This document shows positions 28,499 through 38,882 of a stretch of DNA of 53,797 bases, piece by piece (position 1 is the stretch's first letter; each line of letters starts with the position of its first letter). The stretch is from NCBI GenBank assembly GCA_002689995.1, contig NZIV01000078.1, positions 1,078-54,874 on the forward strand, written 5' to 3'. Position numbers and translations under genes: made by a program. Under the pieces are notes generated by a model. It did not search any database. It was given only the letters and a program-made list of their open reading frames with translations, and was not told the origin of the DNA. This stretch comes from Fidelibacterota bacterium. Lineage in GTDB: Bacteria; Fidelibacterota; Marinisomatia; SCGC-AAA003-L08; GCA-2689995.

Positions 28499-29662
28499 TT
28501 AAAATTTAATCACAGGTTGATATTCATTACCACGAAGACATGATTGGATATCAAAAATCAAACTAATTGCGTTAAGAGATAAATTTACATTTCCCTGATC
28601 CATATAAATAGTATCTTCGATAGCTTCCAGCATAGAGTGGAAATGAGCTTTAGGATTATCTTTAATTATTTGTAAATATTTTCTTTTTAATTGAAAAAAA
28701 ATAATTTCATTATTTTTTTCATCCATTTTAATCAACATAAGATCTCTAATTAATTGTAGCTGTATTTGAAAAAAATTATCAAAAAGTTCTCTATTTCCAA
28801 CTCTATTTAAATCCTGTAATCTATTTTGGAATTTTTGATTAAATGAATCATTACCACTAAAAAATGCTTCAAAAATAATTTCAATATCTTTAGGAATAGA
28901 TTCATAATTTTCAATCAATTGTAATGCTATACCTAGGTTACCATCACTCATTTTAGCTATCATATAGCTTTTTTTTTCTTCAATATTTTTATTTTGAAAA
29001 AATTGTTTGATCTCATTAACTGAATGATTTGTGAAATAAAAGCTTTGGCATCTTGATTTAATTGTTTCTAATAATTGATTTTGATAAGATGTAGTTAAGA
29101 TAAATAATGTTTTTTCAGGTGGTTCTTCTAAAATTTTTAATAGAGCGTTAGCAGATGCCTGAGTTCCAGTACATAATTTTTCTGCATCAAAAATTATTAT
29201 AATTCGCCAGCCTTCTTCAATAGAAGACATAAATAAATCCTTTCTTATATGTCTTATGATATCAATAGGAATCGAGTTTGCTTTTAAATTAATTTTGTAA
29301 TACGGATTATTTTCTTTTTCTTTCAAAGCGTTCATAAAAGATTTCTGTTGAGCTAAAGACAATGTATTTATACTGAATCCATCACTATTCTTTGGTTTAT
29401 TTGAAGCAGGCATTGGAATAATTAATTTGACATTACTATGTTGAAATGAACTTATTCGAATACAATTAGAACAACGACCACAAGCTCTTAATTTTTCTTT
29501 AACTTCACAATTTAAGTACGCAGAAAATTCTATTGCATGTCCTTCTTTTCCTACTCCACTATTACCATGTAAAATTATAGCATGAGGTAATCGATTTAAT
29601 TTATGTGATTTGACTAAACTATTAAAGATTGTATCATTAAGTATTAAATTAGGATATATCAT
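28499..29662 (-). CDS. holB: DNA polymerase III subunit delta-prime
   Basis: A 387-residue clamp-loader delta-prime subunit. The P-loop GNSGVGKEGHA is near residues 34-44. A zinc module with spacing C-x8-C-x2-C-x2-C occurs in the CEVKEKLRACGRCSNC region. LKILEEPPEKTLFILTT is the SRC/helix-type motif with KSRCQSF downstream. The HolB/DnaX family fold is clear. It overlaps the EnvC-like gene by 4 bp (ATGA) and ends with no base between it and the convergent UbiA gene. Confidence 0.9.
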   Translation of the reverse strand: MIYPNLILNDTIFNSLVKSHKLNRLPHAIILHGNSGVGKEGHAIEFSAYLNCEVKEKLRACGRCSNCIRISSFQHSNVKLIIPMPASNKPKNSDGFSINTLSLAQQKSFMNALKEKENNPYYKINLKANSIPIDIIRHIRKDLFMSSIEEGWRIIIIFDAEKLCTGTQASANALLKILEEPPEKTLFILTTSYQNQLLETIKSRCQSFYFTNHSVNEIKQFFQNKNIEEKKSYMIAKMSDGNLGIALQLIENYESIPKDIEIIFEAFFSGNDSFNQKFQNRLQDLNRVGNRELFDNFFQIQLQLIRDLMLIKMDEKNNEIIFFQLKRKYLQIIKDNPKAHFHSMLEAIEDTIYMDQGNVNLSLNAISLIFDIQSCLRGNEYQPVIKF

Positions 29663-30885
29663 TTAAGCCAATCCTCTGGATTCAATTTTTCAAAATTACC
29701 CCAAACTTCAAAATGAAGTGTTGAATCTTTTTCAGGTTTACTTGATACTACTGCAAGTTTCATTGACTCATTAACATATTGATTTTCAGATACTATAATA
29801 TTTTCAAGATTACCGTAAACAGAATAATAATTTCCACCATGATCTATAATAATAATATTACCATAGCCTCTTAAAAATGTTATTGTGGTAATTAAACCAT
29901 CCAATACAGGATAAATTTGGGTACCTCTATTGGTTGCAATATCAATTCCAGGGTTATCAGACCAAGTTTTTGTATGTTTATTATAAGTTGGACCAAATTT
30001 TGATATTATTTCACCATCTACCGGCCAATCTAGTTTTCCTTTCATAGAGGCAAAATAATCTCCCCCCATATTAGACTTATTTTCTCTTCTCCTTAATAAT
30101 TCTTTTTCTCTTTTTCTAGCATTTTCTTTATCTGCAATAAGAACTTTAATCATTTTATTTATTTCTTCAGCAAGCTGTCGTTGCTCATTAAGTTTTGTAT
30201 TTAATATTTTTGTATCTGATTTAATTTTTTTTAAATATTTTTTCCTTAAGTTTTTATCATCTGCAAGATTAATATTTTCGTGTTCTTTTTCTTTTCTAAT
30301 TTTTTTCTTTCGGATTAAATTAATATTTAATTCATTTTTTTGACTTTCTAATTCTGTAATAACTGAATCTAATTGAGAGGATATTGTATTTTGATAAGTA
30401 GTTATTATATCAAGATATTTTCGTTTATAGTAAAAAGAATTTAAATCTTTAGTCGTAAGCAGATCTTCTATAGGCTTAGAACGTCCGTACTTGTATAAAT
30501 ACTGAACCTGCTGAGATAGATTTTTTCTGAGTGTAAATATATCAGCTTTATTTTTAGTAATATTTTCATTAGTCTGTAGAATTTTAGATGAAATAATGAC
30601 CTCTTCCTTATTAAGAGATCTGATCAATTTCTCACTTAATCTAATTTTCTCATCTAATTGTTCTAAAACTTCTTCAACATTAAAAACTTCATTTTTTTTT
30701 GAATTTATCCGGTCCTCTATACTTTTAATTTTCAATCTAAGCTTATTTAATTCCTCACTCTGATTATCAATCTTGGATTGAATTTCTATTGTTGTCTCCT
30801 GATTAGAGAGTATTAATGAAATTAGAGTAATTAGGAATAAGATTAAATAATTAAATTTAATTGCCAAGGTATTTTTTATAAACAT
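29659..30885 (-). CDS. EnvC-like protein with degenerate LytM domain
   Basis: A secreted or anchored protein of about 408 residues if it starts at the ATG 30885 (MFIKNTLAIKF); an upstream ATG at 30927 would add 14 residues. A hydrophobic N-terminal segment is followed by two long coiled coils (about residues 20-260). The C-terminal LytM/M23 domain has lost key residues: HxGID is NPGIDIA, YxHL is YGNLEN, and HLHFE is TLHFEVW. It is thus predicted not to be a peptidase but, like EnvC, an activator of amidases at the septum. A possible link to divisome or T9SS is speculative. Confidence 0.85.
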   Translation of the reverse strand: MFIKNTLAIKFNYLILFLITLISLILSNQETTIEIQSKIDNQSEELNKLRLKIKSIEDRINSKKNEVFNVEEVLEQLDEKIRLSEKLIRSLNKEEVIISSKILQTNENITKNKADIFTLRKNLSQQVQYLYKYGRSKPIEDLLTTKDLNSFYYKRKYLDIITTYQNTISSQLDSVITELESQKNELNINLIRKKKIRKEKEHENINLADDKNLRKKYLKKIKSDTKILNTKLNEQRQLAEEINKMIKVLIADKENARKREKELLRRRENKSNMGGDYFASMKGKLDWPVDGEIISKFGPTYNKHTKTWSDNPGIDIATNRGTQIYPVLDGLITTITFLRGYGNIIIIDHGGNYYSVYGNLENIIVSENQYVNESMKLAVVSSKPEKDSTLHFEVWGNFEKLNPEDWLK

Positions 30886-31696
30886 CTTTATTTTCAGTAT
30901 CCAAAAATTGAAATTCCTGCAATTCATTTATTAAATTAAATTGATAAAAATACTTTGCTATTTCTTCGCTGTATGCTTTATAAAAATTTCTAACATACTT
31001 TGATTCAAACATATAATCAGGAATTTCTATAGACATATTGTAAAATTCAGTAAATATTTTTTTTTGATCTATGAAATCAGTGCCTTCTAAATAAATTAGA
31101 TCTAATGCTTGAAAAAATAAAAATTTCGATTTCCGAAATTCTTTAAAATCTATAATATCTTCAATGTATTGTTTACGACTATCCCAACCTTCACTAAAAC
31201 TTGATTCTTGGCCTGAATTTGCAATTTCATCTGCTAATATAAAATATATTTCACCACTAAGTTCAGACCAAATATCAAGTTCACTTCCTACAAATAATAA
31301 ACCGTAATAATCTAATATTGAGCGTAAACTATGAAAATTTAAACTATATGATAAATTGACTCCTGAGGAATAATTAAAACTTACTGACTTTGTATAATAT
31401 GATTGATCGATATGGTTTGTAAGTATTAACTGTGTAGTGATTAATCTTTCATTTCCTGTTCTAGGTACATTTTCTAATATTAATTTAATATAAATCTCTA
31501 ATTCTAAATCTTCAGAATCTGAATTATAAACTACATTTTCATAATAAGATTTTATATCTTCTGGTAAAGATTTAAGAAATTGCTTATCAGAATCTCTTAT
31601 TTGGGTCAGATCCATATCGACTTCAACTAAGCTAAACTGAGTAAATATAAATGAATATAATCCAATGATAGGTAAAATTTTTCTAATTTTATTCAT
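30857..31696 (-). CDS. PorD-like (DUF4835) protein
   Basis: A 279-residue protein with a signal peptide (about residues 1-19, ending TQFS). Its layout matches the DUF4835 family: an N-terminal QLILTNHIDQSYYTKSV-like beta region, NFHSLRSILDYYGLLFVG, then SGEIYFILADEIANSGQESS and the FKEFRKSKFLFFQALDLI segment. In Bacteroidetes this family is PorD, a type IX secretion component of uncertain detail. Homology is by pattern only. The 3' end overlaps the next gene's start by 29-71 bp. Confidence 0.65.
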   Translation of the reverse strand: MNKIRKILPIIGLYSFIFTQFSLVEVDMDLTQIRDSDKQFLKSLPEDIKSYYENVVYNSDSEDLELEIYIKLILENVPRTGNERLITTQLILTNHIDQSYYTKSVSFNYSSGVNLSYSLNFHSLRSILDYYGLLFVGSELDIWSELSGEIYFILADEIANSGQESSFSEGWDSRKQYIEDIIDFKEFRKSKFLFFQALDLIYLEGTDFIDQKKIFTEFYNMSIEIPDYMFESKYVRNFYKAYSEEIAKYFYQFNLINELQEFQFLDTENKDVYKKYLGN

Positions 31697-31974
31697 GTAT
31701 GAATTATACGATGATTTAATAATGAATATAAAAGAAAAAGGAGCTAAGTAATCATACCTATTACTTGTTAAACACTAGAAGAAAGAATGAACTTATCCCA
31801 CACAATTAATTTATATGGTTAAATAATTTAAAACTCAATTATGAATAACATATATCAAAAGGTAAATGTTATATATTGTTTAAATAATTTTGATTGATGA
31901 TACATATTTTTTAAGTATTTTAAGTCAATTAAATTAAAAAGGCAATAACAGGTTTGATAATAAAATTTTAATTA
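31697..31974. other. Divergent intergenic region, no gene seen
   Basis: A 278-bp AT-rich region between the PorD-like gene (minus) and the RND transporter (plus). I see no ORF above about 12 codons and no hairpin terminator. It presumably carries the two divergent promoters. Confidence 0.6.
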
Positions 31975-34248
31975 ATGCTCCTTAAAATAGAATCAATTAT
32001 AAAAAATCCATTAAATATATTTTTTTCCCTATTGGGACTCACCCTTTTATTTGGAATTGGAATCAAGTGGATTTATATTGACGATGATATAATGAAAATG
32101 CTTCCAAAAGATATTGAATCACGTAAATCTTGGGAAGAAATTCAAAATGAATTTGGTAATATAGATTTAATGTTTATTACATTAGGAAATGAAAATGAAT
32201 CTGTTCTAACAACTGAAAATTTAAAAATTATATGGGATTTAACTTATAAAATTAGTGCTAATTCATTAGTTAAAGAGGTCGTTTCTATATCTAATTTAGA
32301 TAAAATCGAGGCAATTAATGGATTTATGGAAGTCTCTCCACTCCAACAAGATAGAACTATTTCAAACGTTGAATTAGAAACTTTAATAAAGTATATTAAA
32401 GAAAATCAAAAAATAAATTCTCAGTTTTTTGATAAGAATTTTCAATATACTAATATCATTATTCGTCCAATTATAAATATAAATAATAATGAATTAGTTA
32501 ATTCAATCGTTCCAATAGTTGAAACTTTTAATAGCCAAATCGGTATTCATTATTCTGGTCAACCTTATTTAACAGGCTATGTCCCAGAGCTAATTCAAAA
32601 TGATGTTTACTCATTAATTATATTTGGAATTTTCATAATGATTATAATATTACTTTTAAATTTAAAATCTTTAAAAGCAGTTGCTATGGTATTTTCAGTA
32701 ATTATTTTATCACTAATTTCAATGATGGGATTCATGGGCTGGATGCTCAAATTAACTAATTCTCATTTTTTTTATTTTACTATGGTTCATTCATCTATGC
32801 CTATTATTTTACTAACTATTGCAAATTCAGATAGCGTTCATGTAATTGCAAAATTTTTTAGAGAGTATAAAAATACTAATAATAAGCATAAAGCAATACA
32901 AAATACTATTTCACAATTAAATATGCCTATTTTCCTAACTAGCTTCACTACTGCAGTTGCGTTTTTGACTTTAATTTCAGCGCCAATTAATCCATTAATT
33001 GGTTATGGAATTACAATTAGTTTTGGAATTATGTGGGCTTGGGTTTTGTCCACTATTTTTTTACCATCTCTCATATCATTAGTAGATTGGGACCCTAAAT
33101 CAGGTTATTTAAAAAATAAAAGTTTTATTGAGATATTTGTTGATTGGATTATTATTTACATTCAAAAATTTCCAAAATTAATTTTAAATAGTTCCCTACT
33201 AGTAGCAATTATTGCAGGATTTTTTATATTTTCTGTGCAGATTGATGTAGATTTTAAAAGTTTTTTTGAAAAAGGTACTACAATCCGTCAAAGCATTGAC
33301 TTTATGGACGAAAAAATGGGAGGGTACCTAAATATGGTAATAAAAATTGAGGATAATTTAAAGTCACCAAGTATTTTAAATAATATTGATAAAGTCCAAA
33401 ATCAACTAGATAACAATGAAGAAGTAAGCTTTAGTTTTTCAATTGTAGATATTATTAAAAAAATGCATAAATCTGTAATTGATAATAATCCTGTATTTGA
33501 AACAATTCCAGAAACCCAAGAAAAAATAAACAATCTTTTTACTATTTATTCAATGTCAGGTAATGAAAATGATTTTTCAACAATTTCTAATGAGGATTAC
33601 ACAACAGGATTAATTAATGTACGTTTAAAATCTGTAAGTACAGAAAATGCAAATAAGATTGTTCAAAATACTTCAAACAATTTATCACAATATTTCACTG
33701 AAGATTCCTATACAATTTCAGGTATTCTAGTTATCATAAGAGATATGGCTAATTTATTGGTAAAAACTTCATTTGTAAATATTTTTAGCGCAATATTATT
33801 AATTTTTGTAATAAGTCGTTATTTCTTTAAATCTTATATATGGGGGTTTTTGTCTGTTATACCATTAAGTTTTGCGGTACTATTAAATTATGGTATAATG
33901 GGAGTTTTAAATATAAAGCTTAGCCATGTAACGGCTATATTATCTTCAATTATTATTGGAGTAGGTGTAGATTTTGCAATTCATTTTATTGCTCAATTTA
34001 GAGAGAAGGCTAAACAAACTAAAACTTCTAATATCACTAAAAGTGTTGTGAGGGATGTTGGATACCCTATTTTTTTAGATTCAGCCTCAAATATGGCATT
34101 TTCAGCACTTATTCTATCTACTTTTACTCCAGTAAAGTACATAGGAGTTTTGATGTTTTTTGCAATGGTTTCCTGTTCATTTTCTACAATTTTAATTTTA
34201 GGATCCATTTCTCAACTTTTTAATAAACAATTAAGAAATTTAATATGA
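31975..34248 (+). CDS. RND/MMPL-family membrane transporter
   Basis: A 757-residue transporter of the MMPL/predicted-exporter type. The layout is one N-terminal helix, a periplasmic loop with IDDDIMKMLPKD, a six-helix bundle including SSMPIILLTIANSDSVH, a second loop, and a second bundle with IIIGVGVDFAIHFIAQFRE. It probably moves hydrophobic or lipid substrates. The 3' end overlaps the next gene by 4 bp (ATGA), forming an operon. Confidence 0.88.
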   Translation: MLLKIESIIKNPLNIFFSLLGLTLLFGIGIKWIYIDDDIMKMLPKDIESRKSWEEIQNEFGNIDLMFITLGNENESVLTTENLKIIWDLTYKISANSLVKEVVSISNLDKIEAINGFMEVSPLQQDRTISNVELETLIKYIKENQKINSQFFDKNFQYTNIIIRPIININNNELVNSIVPIVETFNSQIGIHYSGQPYLTGYVPELIQNDVYSLIIFGIFIMIIILLLNLKSLKAVAMVFSVIILSLISMMGFMGWMLKLTNSHFFYFTMVHSSMPIILLTIANSDSVHVIAKFFREYKNTNNKHKAIQNTISQLNMPIFLTSFTTAVAFLTLISAPINPLIGYGITISFGIMWAWVLSTIFLPSLISLVDWDPKSGYLKNKSFIEIFVDWIIIYIQKFPKLILNSSLLVAIIAGFFIFSVQIDVDFKSFFEKGTTIRQSIDFMDEKMGGYLNMVIKIEDNLKSPSILNNIDKVQNQLDNNEEVSFSFSIVDIIKKMHKSVIDNNPVFETIPETQEKINNLFTIYSMSGNENDFSTISNEDYTTGLINVRLKSVSTENANKIVQNTSNNLSQYFTEDSYTISGILVIIRDMANLLVKTSFVNIFSAILLIFVISRYFFKSYIWGFLSVIPLSFAVLLNYGIMGVLNIKLSHVTAILSSIIIGVGVDFAIHFIAQFREKAKQTKTSNITKSVVRDVGYPIFLDSASNMAFSALILSTFTPVKYIGVLMFFAMVSCSFSTILILGSISQLFNKQLRNLI

Positions 34249-34979
34249 AATTATTTACAGTTATTTTTGCATCCTTATTATTTCCATTCTCAGGAATTGA
34301 TCTTGTAAATCAAATGGATGGAGTATTAAAACCAGCAGATATAAAATCAAATATAACTTTATTAATTAAGAGAAAGAAAATGAAGACATTATCTTTTCGC
34401 TCCATAACTAAAGATAATGGAAAAAAACAAATTATATGGTTTACAGCACCAATTTCTGAAAAAGGTATATCTTTTTTAAAAATTGAAAAAACTAATAAAT
34501 CTGAAGATTTGCGAATGTGGTTACCTGCCTTTAAAAAAACTAGAAGAATTTCATCAAAGAAAAAAGGAGATTCTTTTATGGGTTCTGACTTGAGCTATGA
34601 AGATTTATATAATCGAAAAAAAGGTGAATATTCGTTTAAACTACTTGAACATAAAGAGTTCAAAAATGAGAAGTGTTATATTTTGGAATCTATACCAAAT
34701 GCTAACCTTAAAAGTGAATATAGTAAACATATAACTTGGATAAGTATAGATAATTTAATTCCTGTAAGAGAACACTCTTTTGATAAAAATGGAGAATTAT
34801 TAAAAGAGAAATTCTTCTATTATAAAAAAATACAAGATTATTGGATTGCAGAATTGATACATATTGAAAATCTCCAAAAGAATCAATCGACTAGAGTAAA
34901 AATAGAAAATATCGAGCTTAACTCAAATATTGATGATAAAATTTTTCATGAAAAAAACTTACAACGTCTACCATTTTAG
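34245..34979 (+). CDS. LolA-like outer-membrane lipoprotein-sorting protein (TP0789-type)
   Basis: A 244-residue periplasmic protein with a signal peptide (about residues 1-17). The beta-rich region contains KGISFLKIEKTNKSEDLRMW, WLPAFKKTRRISSKKKGDSF and GSDLSYEDLYNRK, the pattern of LolA/LolB-fold proteins such as TP0789. These commonly pair with an RND exporter and carry a hydrophobic cargo, usually lipid. It overlaps the RND gene by 4 bp. Confidence 0.85.
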   Translation: MKLFTVIFASLLFPFSGIDLVNQMDGVLKPADIKSNITLLIKRKKMKTLSFRSITKDNGKKQIIWFTAPISEKGISFLKIEKTNKSEDLRMWLPAFKKTRRISSKKKGDSFMGSDLSYEDLYNRKKGEYSFKLLEHKEFKNEKCYILESIPNANLKSEYSKHITWISIDNLIPVREHSFDKNGELLKEKFFYYKKIQDYWIAELIHIENLQKNQSTRVKIENIELNSNIDDKIFHEKNLQRLPF

Positions 34980-34986
34980 GATAAAC

Positions 34987-36825
34987 ATGAAACCAAAATT
35001 TTTAATATTAATTATTATTTTTTCATCTTGTGACCTATTGAAAGATGATCAAATAATTAATAACATTAATGAACCACAATTACCAATTCAATCTCAATTA
35101 ATTGAACCTGAATTTAATGAGATTATTTATAGTACTCACATTTTATTTGAATGGAAACAACAACAATTTGCTAACACATATTCTATTGAAATCTGCAAAA
35201 ATAGTGATTTTTCAAATTGCGAAATAAATGAAACTTCATCTTCCTTAGTTAAAATCATTACAAATGATTTAAATTGGAATACTGAATATTTTTGGAGAAT
35301 AAAAGTAATTTCAGAATCCCATAACTTTGATAATTGGGTTGATTCATCTAAATTTAGAATTGGTGAAAAATTAGGTAATGCTTATACTAATATATATAAT
35401 TCTAATTCTCAAAATGACTTCACAATTTATGGTTCATTTTTTGACTTTTATTCAGCAGCAATTGATGCTGTAGGAAATGAAATTTGGAATACTGGTAATT
35501 CACAATTTGTTTTTTACTCAATGAATTCTAATGGAAAATTATTTGGTAGTCAATACAGTCCACATCTAGAGAATAATTTACCTGGGATAGAATTCAATAG
35601 TCGTAATGAAATAATTTGGCAAGAACCAAATGATCATTTTCTACATCATGAGCTTATTCAATTACCAAATGGTAATTATATGGGAATTGTTGAAGAATCA
35701 AAATATGGACCGATACCTGCAGGAGGGAGTTGGACACCTCAATTCCAAGGTATCGGCTACGTTGCAGACGGTGAAACAATTGAGTTTAGATGGGTTGGTG
35801 ATAGAATAGTAGAATGGGATTCAGAGACTGGTGCTGAAGTATGGAGTTGGTCAACATTTGACTATTTCACAATGAATGACTATGATATTCATGGCGGCAC
35901 ATGGATGGAAGCATATCAAGCAAACCGGTATGATTGGACACACGCCAATGCACTTGCATTTGATGAAAATGAAAATACCATTTATATTAGTTCCAGACAT
36001 CTATCACGAGTTTCTAAAATTGCATATCCAAGCGGCGCATTACTATGGAATATGGGGATTGAACTTGGTTCAGGCGATATTGATTTTGGAAATAATTTAC
36101 AATTTAGTTTTCAGCATAGTTTGCAAATTCTACCAAATAAAAATATTGTGATTTTAGATAATGGAAATTTGAGTCAATCTCTATTTGGCACAGATTATCC
36201 AATATCAAGAGGATTAGAAATCCAAATAAATAATAATAAAAGTGCAGAAATAGTTTGGGAATATAATTTACCTCAAAATCTATTTGGTTTTGCTTCTGGA
36301 AATGTTCAAAAACTTGAAAATGATAATTACATGATTACCACTGTTGGTGATGGAGGAACTTCATTAGAAGTTAATTCAGAAAATGAAATTGTATGGGAAG
36401 GAAAATACAATTTAACATTACCTGCAGGAGCGGTTTATAGAGCACAAAGAATCAAAGGATTATTTGCAGGGAATTTCTCACTAATCTTACCGAAAGAAAT
36501 TAATTTTAATGAAAACACATTAAATAAATCCTTAATCGATGACGAACTAGAATTCTTAGTTAAAAATGAATCCAACTATAAAGAAACATTTCAATTTGAT
36601 ATTTCTTCTACAGATAATTTTTTAACTACGCAATTAATTGAATTTGAGCTTAGTCCAGAACAAATTGAAATAATTCAAATTCCAGTTAACCAAACTGATA
36701 ATAATAATATCACCTTTTCTGTTTCTACAACTCCTATTAACCATCCTTATTTAGGAAAGTCACATCTAATTAATGTAACAAGTGAAGGTACAAATAACTC
36801 ACAAAACATAATTATGGAAAAATAA
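34987..36825 (+). CDS. Arylsulfotransferase-like beta-propeller lipoprotein
   Basis: The start is taken at ATG 34987, which gives a lipobox signal peptide (IIIFSSC; lipid Cys near residue 15). The open frame extends upstream to 34930 but would break the signal. A fibronectin-like N-terminal domain is followed by a beta-propeller whose ASST active-site pattern is conserved: HH (220-221), DWTHAN (H319), SSRH (R337) and QHS (H377). H319 to R337 is 18 residues, as in E. coli ASST. It should transfer sulfate between phenolic compounds outside the cell. The C-terminus (about 500-613) is a separate beta domain. Confidence 0.8.
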   Translation: MKPKFLILIIIFSSCDLLKDDQIINNINEPQLPIQSQLIEPEFNEIIYSTHILFEWKQQQFANTYSIEICKNSDFSNCEINETSSSLVKIITNDLNWNTEYFWRIKVISESHNFDNWVDSSKFRIGEKLGNAYTNIYNSNSQNDFTIYGSFFDFYSAAIDAVGNEIWNTGNSQFVFYSMNSNGKLFGSQYSPHLENNLPGIEFNSRNEIIWQEPNDHFLHHELIQLPNGNYMGIVEESKYGPIPAGGSWTPQFQGIGYVADGETIEFRWVGDRIVEWDSETGAEVWSWSTFDYFTMNDYDIHGGTWMEAYQANRYDWTHANALAFDENENTIYISSRHLSRVSKIAYPSGALLWNMGIELGSGDIDFGNNLQFSFQHSLQILPNKNIVILDNGNLSQSLFGTDYPISRGLEIQINNNKSAEIVWEYNLPQNLFGFASGNVQKLENDNYMITTVGDGGTSLEVNSENEIVWEGKYNLTLPAGAVYRAQRIKGLFAGNFSLILPKEINFNENTLNKSLIDDELEFLVKNESNYKETFQFDISSTDNFLTTQLIEFELSPEQIEIIQIPVNQTDNNNITFSVSTTPINHPYLGKSHLINVTSEGTNNSQNIIMEK

Positions 36826-37862
36826 TGAAAAAACTTATTATTTTATTGATGTATTTTATTTTTATTTCATGTTCGCAAAAAGAAGGTTGTATGGATTCTT
36901 CTGCATGTAATTTTGATGATAAAGCTGAAAATGATGATTCTTCTTGTACTTATTCGGAGGAATATTACGATTGTGACTCAAATTGCCTGTTTGATGAAAA
37001 TTTAAATGGAATATGTGATGAGCTAGAAATATTGGGTTGTACTGATTTGAATGCCTGTAACTATAATGAAAATGCAACAGAAGATGATGGTTTATGCTCT
37101 TATCCTGAACCAAATTATGATTGTGATGGGAATTGTCTTTCGTATAATTACGAATGCGGAGATTGTGAATATACTTTTTTTACTGAAGTCCCTCATTCTA
37201 TAAATATTTTATCAGGTAATAATTGTTTTAAAAATCAGGATTTGGATGTTATAAATCAGATTATTTCCTTAAATAACTTAGATTATAATTCTCCATTAGA
37301 AGTTGGTACACAAACATGGTATGATGGACGATTAAGAATTTGGATTGCAGGAAATTATTTTAGTGGAGTAAATGTACCTTTAGATACATTACCTGAGAAC
37401 TTTGGCAACCTAGATGATTTAAGATCATTATATTTAGAATGGAATAATATCAAAGTGATGCCTGAATCATTTGAAAATTTAACAAATTTAATTTCACTTT
37501 ATTTTTCAAATAATGGACTTACAAATATCATTAATAATATTGGAAATTTAACTGAACTTTACAATTTAGATTTGGGTTATAATGAAATAAAAACCATCCC
37601 AAACTCATTTGCTGAATTAACTAATTTACAATATTTATGGTTATTCAATAATCAAATTGAAACTCTACCAAATGGTTTTTGTAATTTGAATATTAATTGG
37701 AGTGAAATGGACCCAGCATGGTATCCTTATTTTGCAATTGGTGGTAATGAATTATGTGAAAATATACCAGAATGTATATTAAATAGTTCACACTTTGAAT
37801 CTAGTTTAGATCAATTTTATTATTCGTTTTTAGTTGAAATGCCGCAAAACTGTGAGGATTAA
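36825..37862 (+). CDS. Lipoprotein with GCTD-type repeats and leucine-rich repeats
   Basis: A 345-residue predicted lipoprotein (lipobox near FIFISC). Two Cys/Asp repeats are GCMDSSACNFDD and GCTDLNACNYNENATEDDG, each followed by a DCDGNC-like element. The C-terminal half has about four leucine-rich repeats of the form LTNLISLYFSNNGLTNI, which suggest a protein-binding surface. The same GCTD repeats occur in the giant protein at 49474. It follows the ASST-like gene with a TAATG stop/start overlap. Confidence 0.8.
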   Translation: MKKLIILLMYFIFISCSQKEGCMDSSACNFDDKAENDDSSCTYSEEYYDCDSNCLFDENLNGICDELEILGCTDLNACNYNENATEDDGLCSYPEPNYDCDGNCLSYNYECGDCEYTFFTEVPHSINILSGNNCFKNQDLDVINQIISLNNLDYNSPLEVGTQTWYDGRLRIWIAGNYFSGVNVPLDTLPENFGNLDDLRSLYLEWNNIKVMPESFENLTNLISLYFSNNGLTNIINNIGNLTELYNLDLGYNEIKTIPNSFAELTNLQYLWLFNNQIETLPNGFCNLNINWSEMDPAWYPYFAIGGNELCENIPECILNSSHFESSLDQFYYSFLVEMPQNCED

Positions 37863-37863
37863 T

Positions 37864-38823
37864 TTAGAAAGTTAATAACATACCAGCTGCAGATAAACCA
37901 GCTCCAGTACCTATTACGAGAACTTTATGACCTCTTTTTAATTGACCGTTATCATGAGAAATTGCCATTGCAAGCGGTATTGATGCAGCTACACAATTTC
38001 CTGTATTGGAAATAATATCTACTACTTTTTCTTTAGGGAAACCACCATATTTTACATATGCTTGGACCGCTGAGCCAGAGGCTTGATGCGGAATTACTAA
38101 ATCAATATCTTCTTGAGTTAATTCATTTTCTACAAGGATTTGACTTATTAATTTATAAACTTTTTTTCGTGCCATACGGTAAACTTTAGGTCCTTTCATA
38201 TGGAATAAATTGTCATTAAAAGTTGTAATAGAATCATGAGGATGCCTGGCAGTTCCACCTCCTCTAACTTCTGTTAAATTAGCCCCTTCTGGCCAAGTAC
38301 TCATTGACCAGTAATTGATTTTACTTTTAGTTAAATTATCATTTTCAACTATAACGCAAGCGGCAGCATCACCTAGTAAACTTGCACTTTCAGGTTCATT
38401 AAAGTTTCGTCCCTTAGTTCCTCTTTCAGATGAGACAATTAAAATTCGATCATATAATCCTGCAGACAACAATCCTGAGGCATTTACAAGTGCAGTCATA
38501 AAAGATAAGCACGTCGAATGAATTGAAAATGATGGTATTCCTGACCAACCTAATACTTTTTGAATAAAAACTGAAGTATCAGGTAATACTTGCTTACCAA
38601 CACCGCTGGCATTTATTATTAAATTTGGTTTTTTTAAATCTCCCATTGATTGAACGGCTTTTGCCCCCATTTCATCAACATCAATTATAGATACCCTACG
38701 CTCTTTTACTCCAGTTCTTGAAATAATCCAATCTTCACTTTTACCAATTTTTTCTGCTAATTGCTTTGAAGTTTCAATTTTTTCAGGGAGATAAAATCCT
38801 AAATTTGATATTTTTATATTCAT
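37864..38823 (-). CDS. FabH-like 3-oxoacyl-ACP synthase III
   Basis: A 319-residue thiolase-fold ketosynthase. The Cys-His-Asn triad is intact: C105 in HSTCLSFMTA, H246 in VIPHQASG, and N276 in SNTGNCVAASIP. Length is normal for KAS III (about 320). The region around Cys (HSTCLSF) differs from housekeeping FabH (ACAGF-like), so it may be a specialised KAS III used in lipid or secondary product synthesis. It ends 1 bp from the convergent leucine-rich lipoprotein gene. Confidence 0.85.
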   Translation of the reverse strand: MNIKISNLGFYLPEKIETSKQLAEKIGKSEDWIISRTGVKERRVSIIDVDEMGAKAVQSMGDLKKPNLIINASGVGKQVLPDTSVFIQKVLGWSGIPSFSIHSTCLSFMTALVNASGLLSAGLYDRILIVSSERGTKGRNFNEPESASLLGDAAACVIVENDNLTKSKINYWSMSTWPEGANLTEVRGGGTARHPHDSITTFNDNLFHMKGPKVYRMARKKVYKLISQILVENELTQEDIDLVIPHQASGSAVQAYVKYGGFPKEKVVDIISNTGNCVAASIPLAMAISHDNGQLKRGHKVLVIGTGAGLSAAGMLLTF

Positions 38824-38882
38824 GTTAAAAATTATCTTACTGATATTTAATGGGTTGGTTTATAATTTGTATTAAATCCTAA

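Noticed and set aside
31697-31974. Short ATG frames in the 278-bp gap
   Set aside because: All are under about 12 codons and unsupported by signals.
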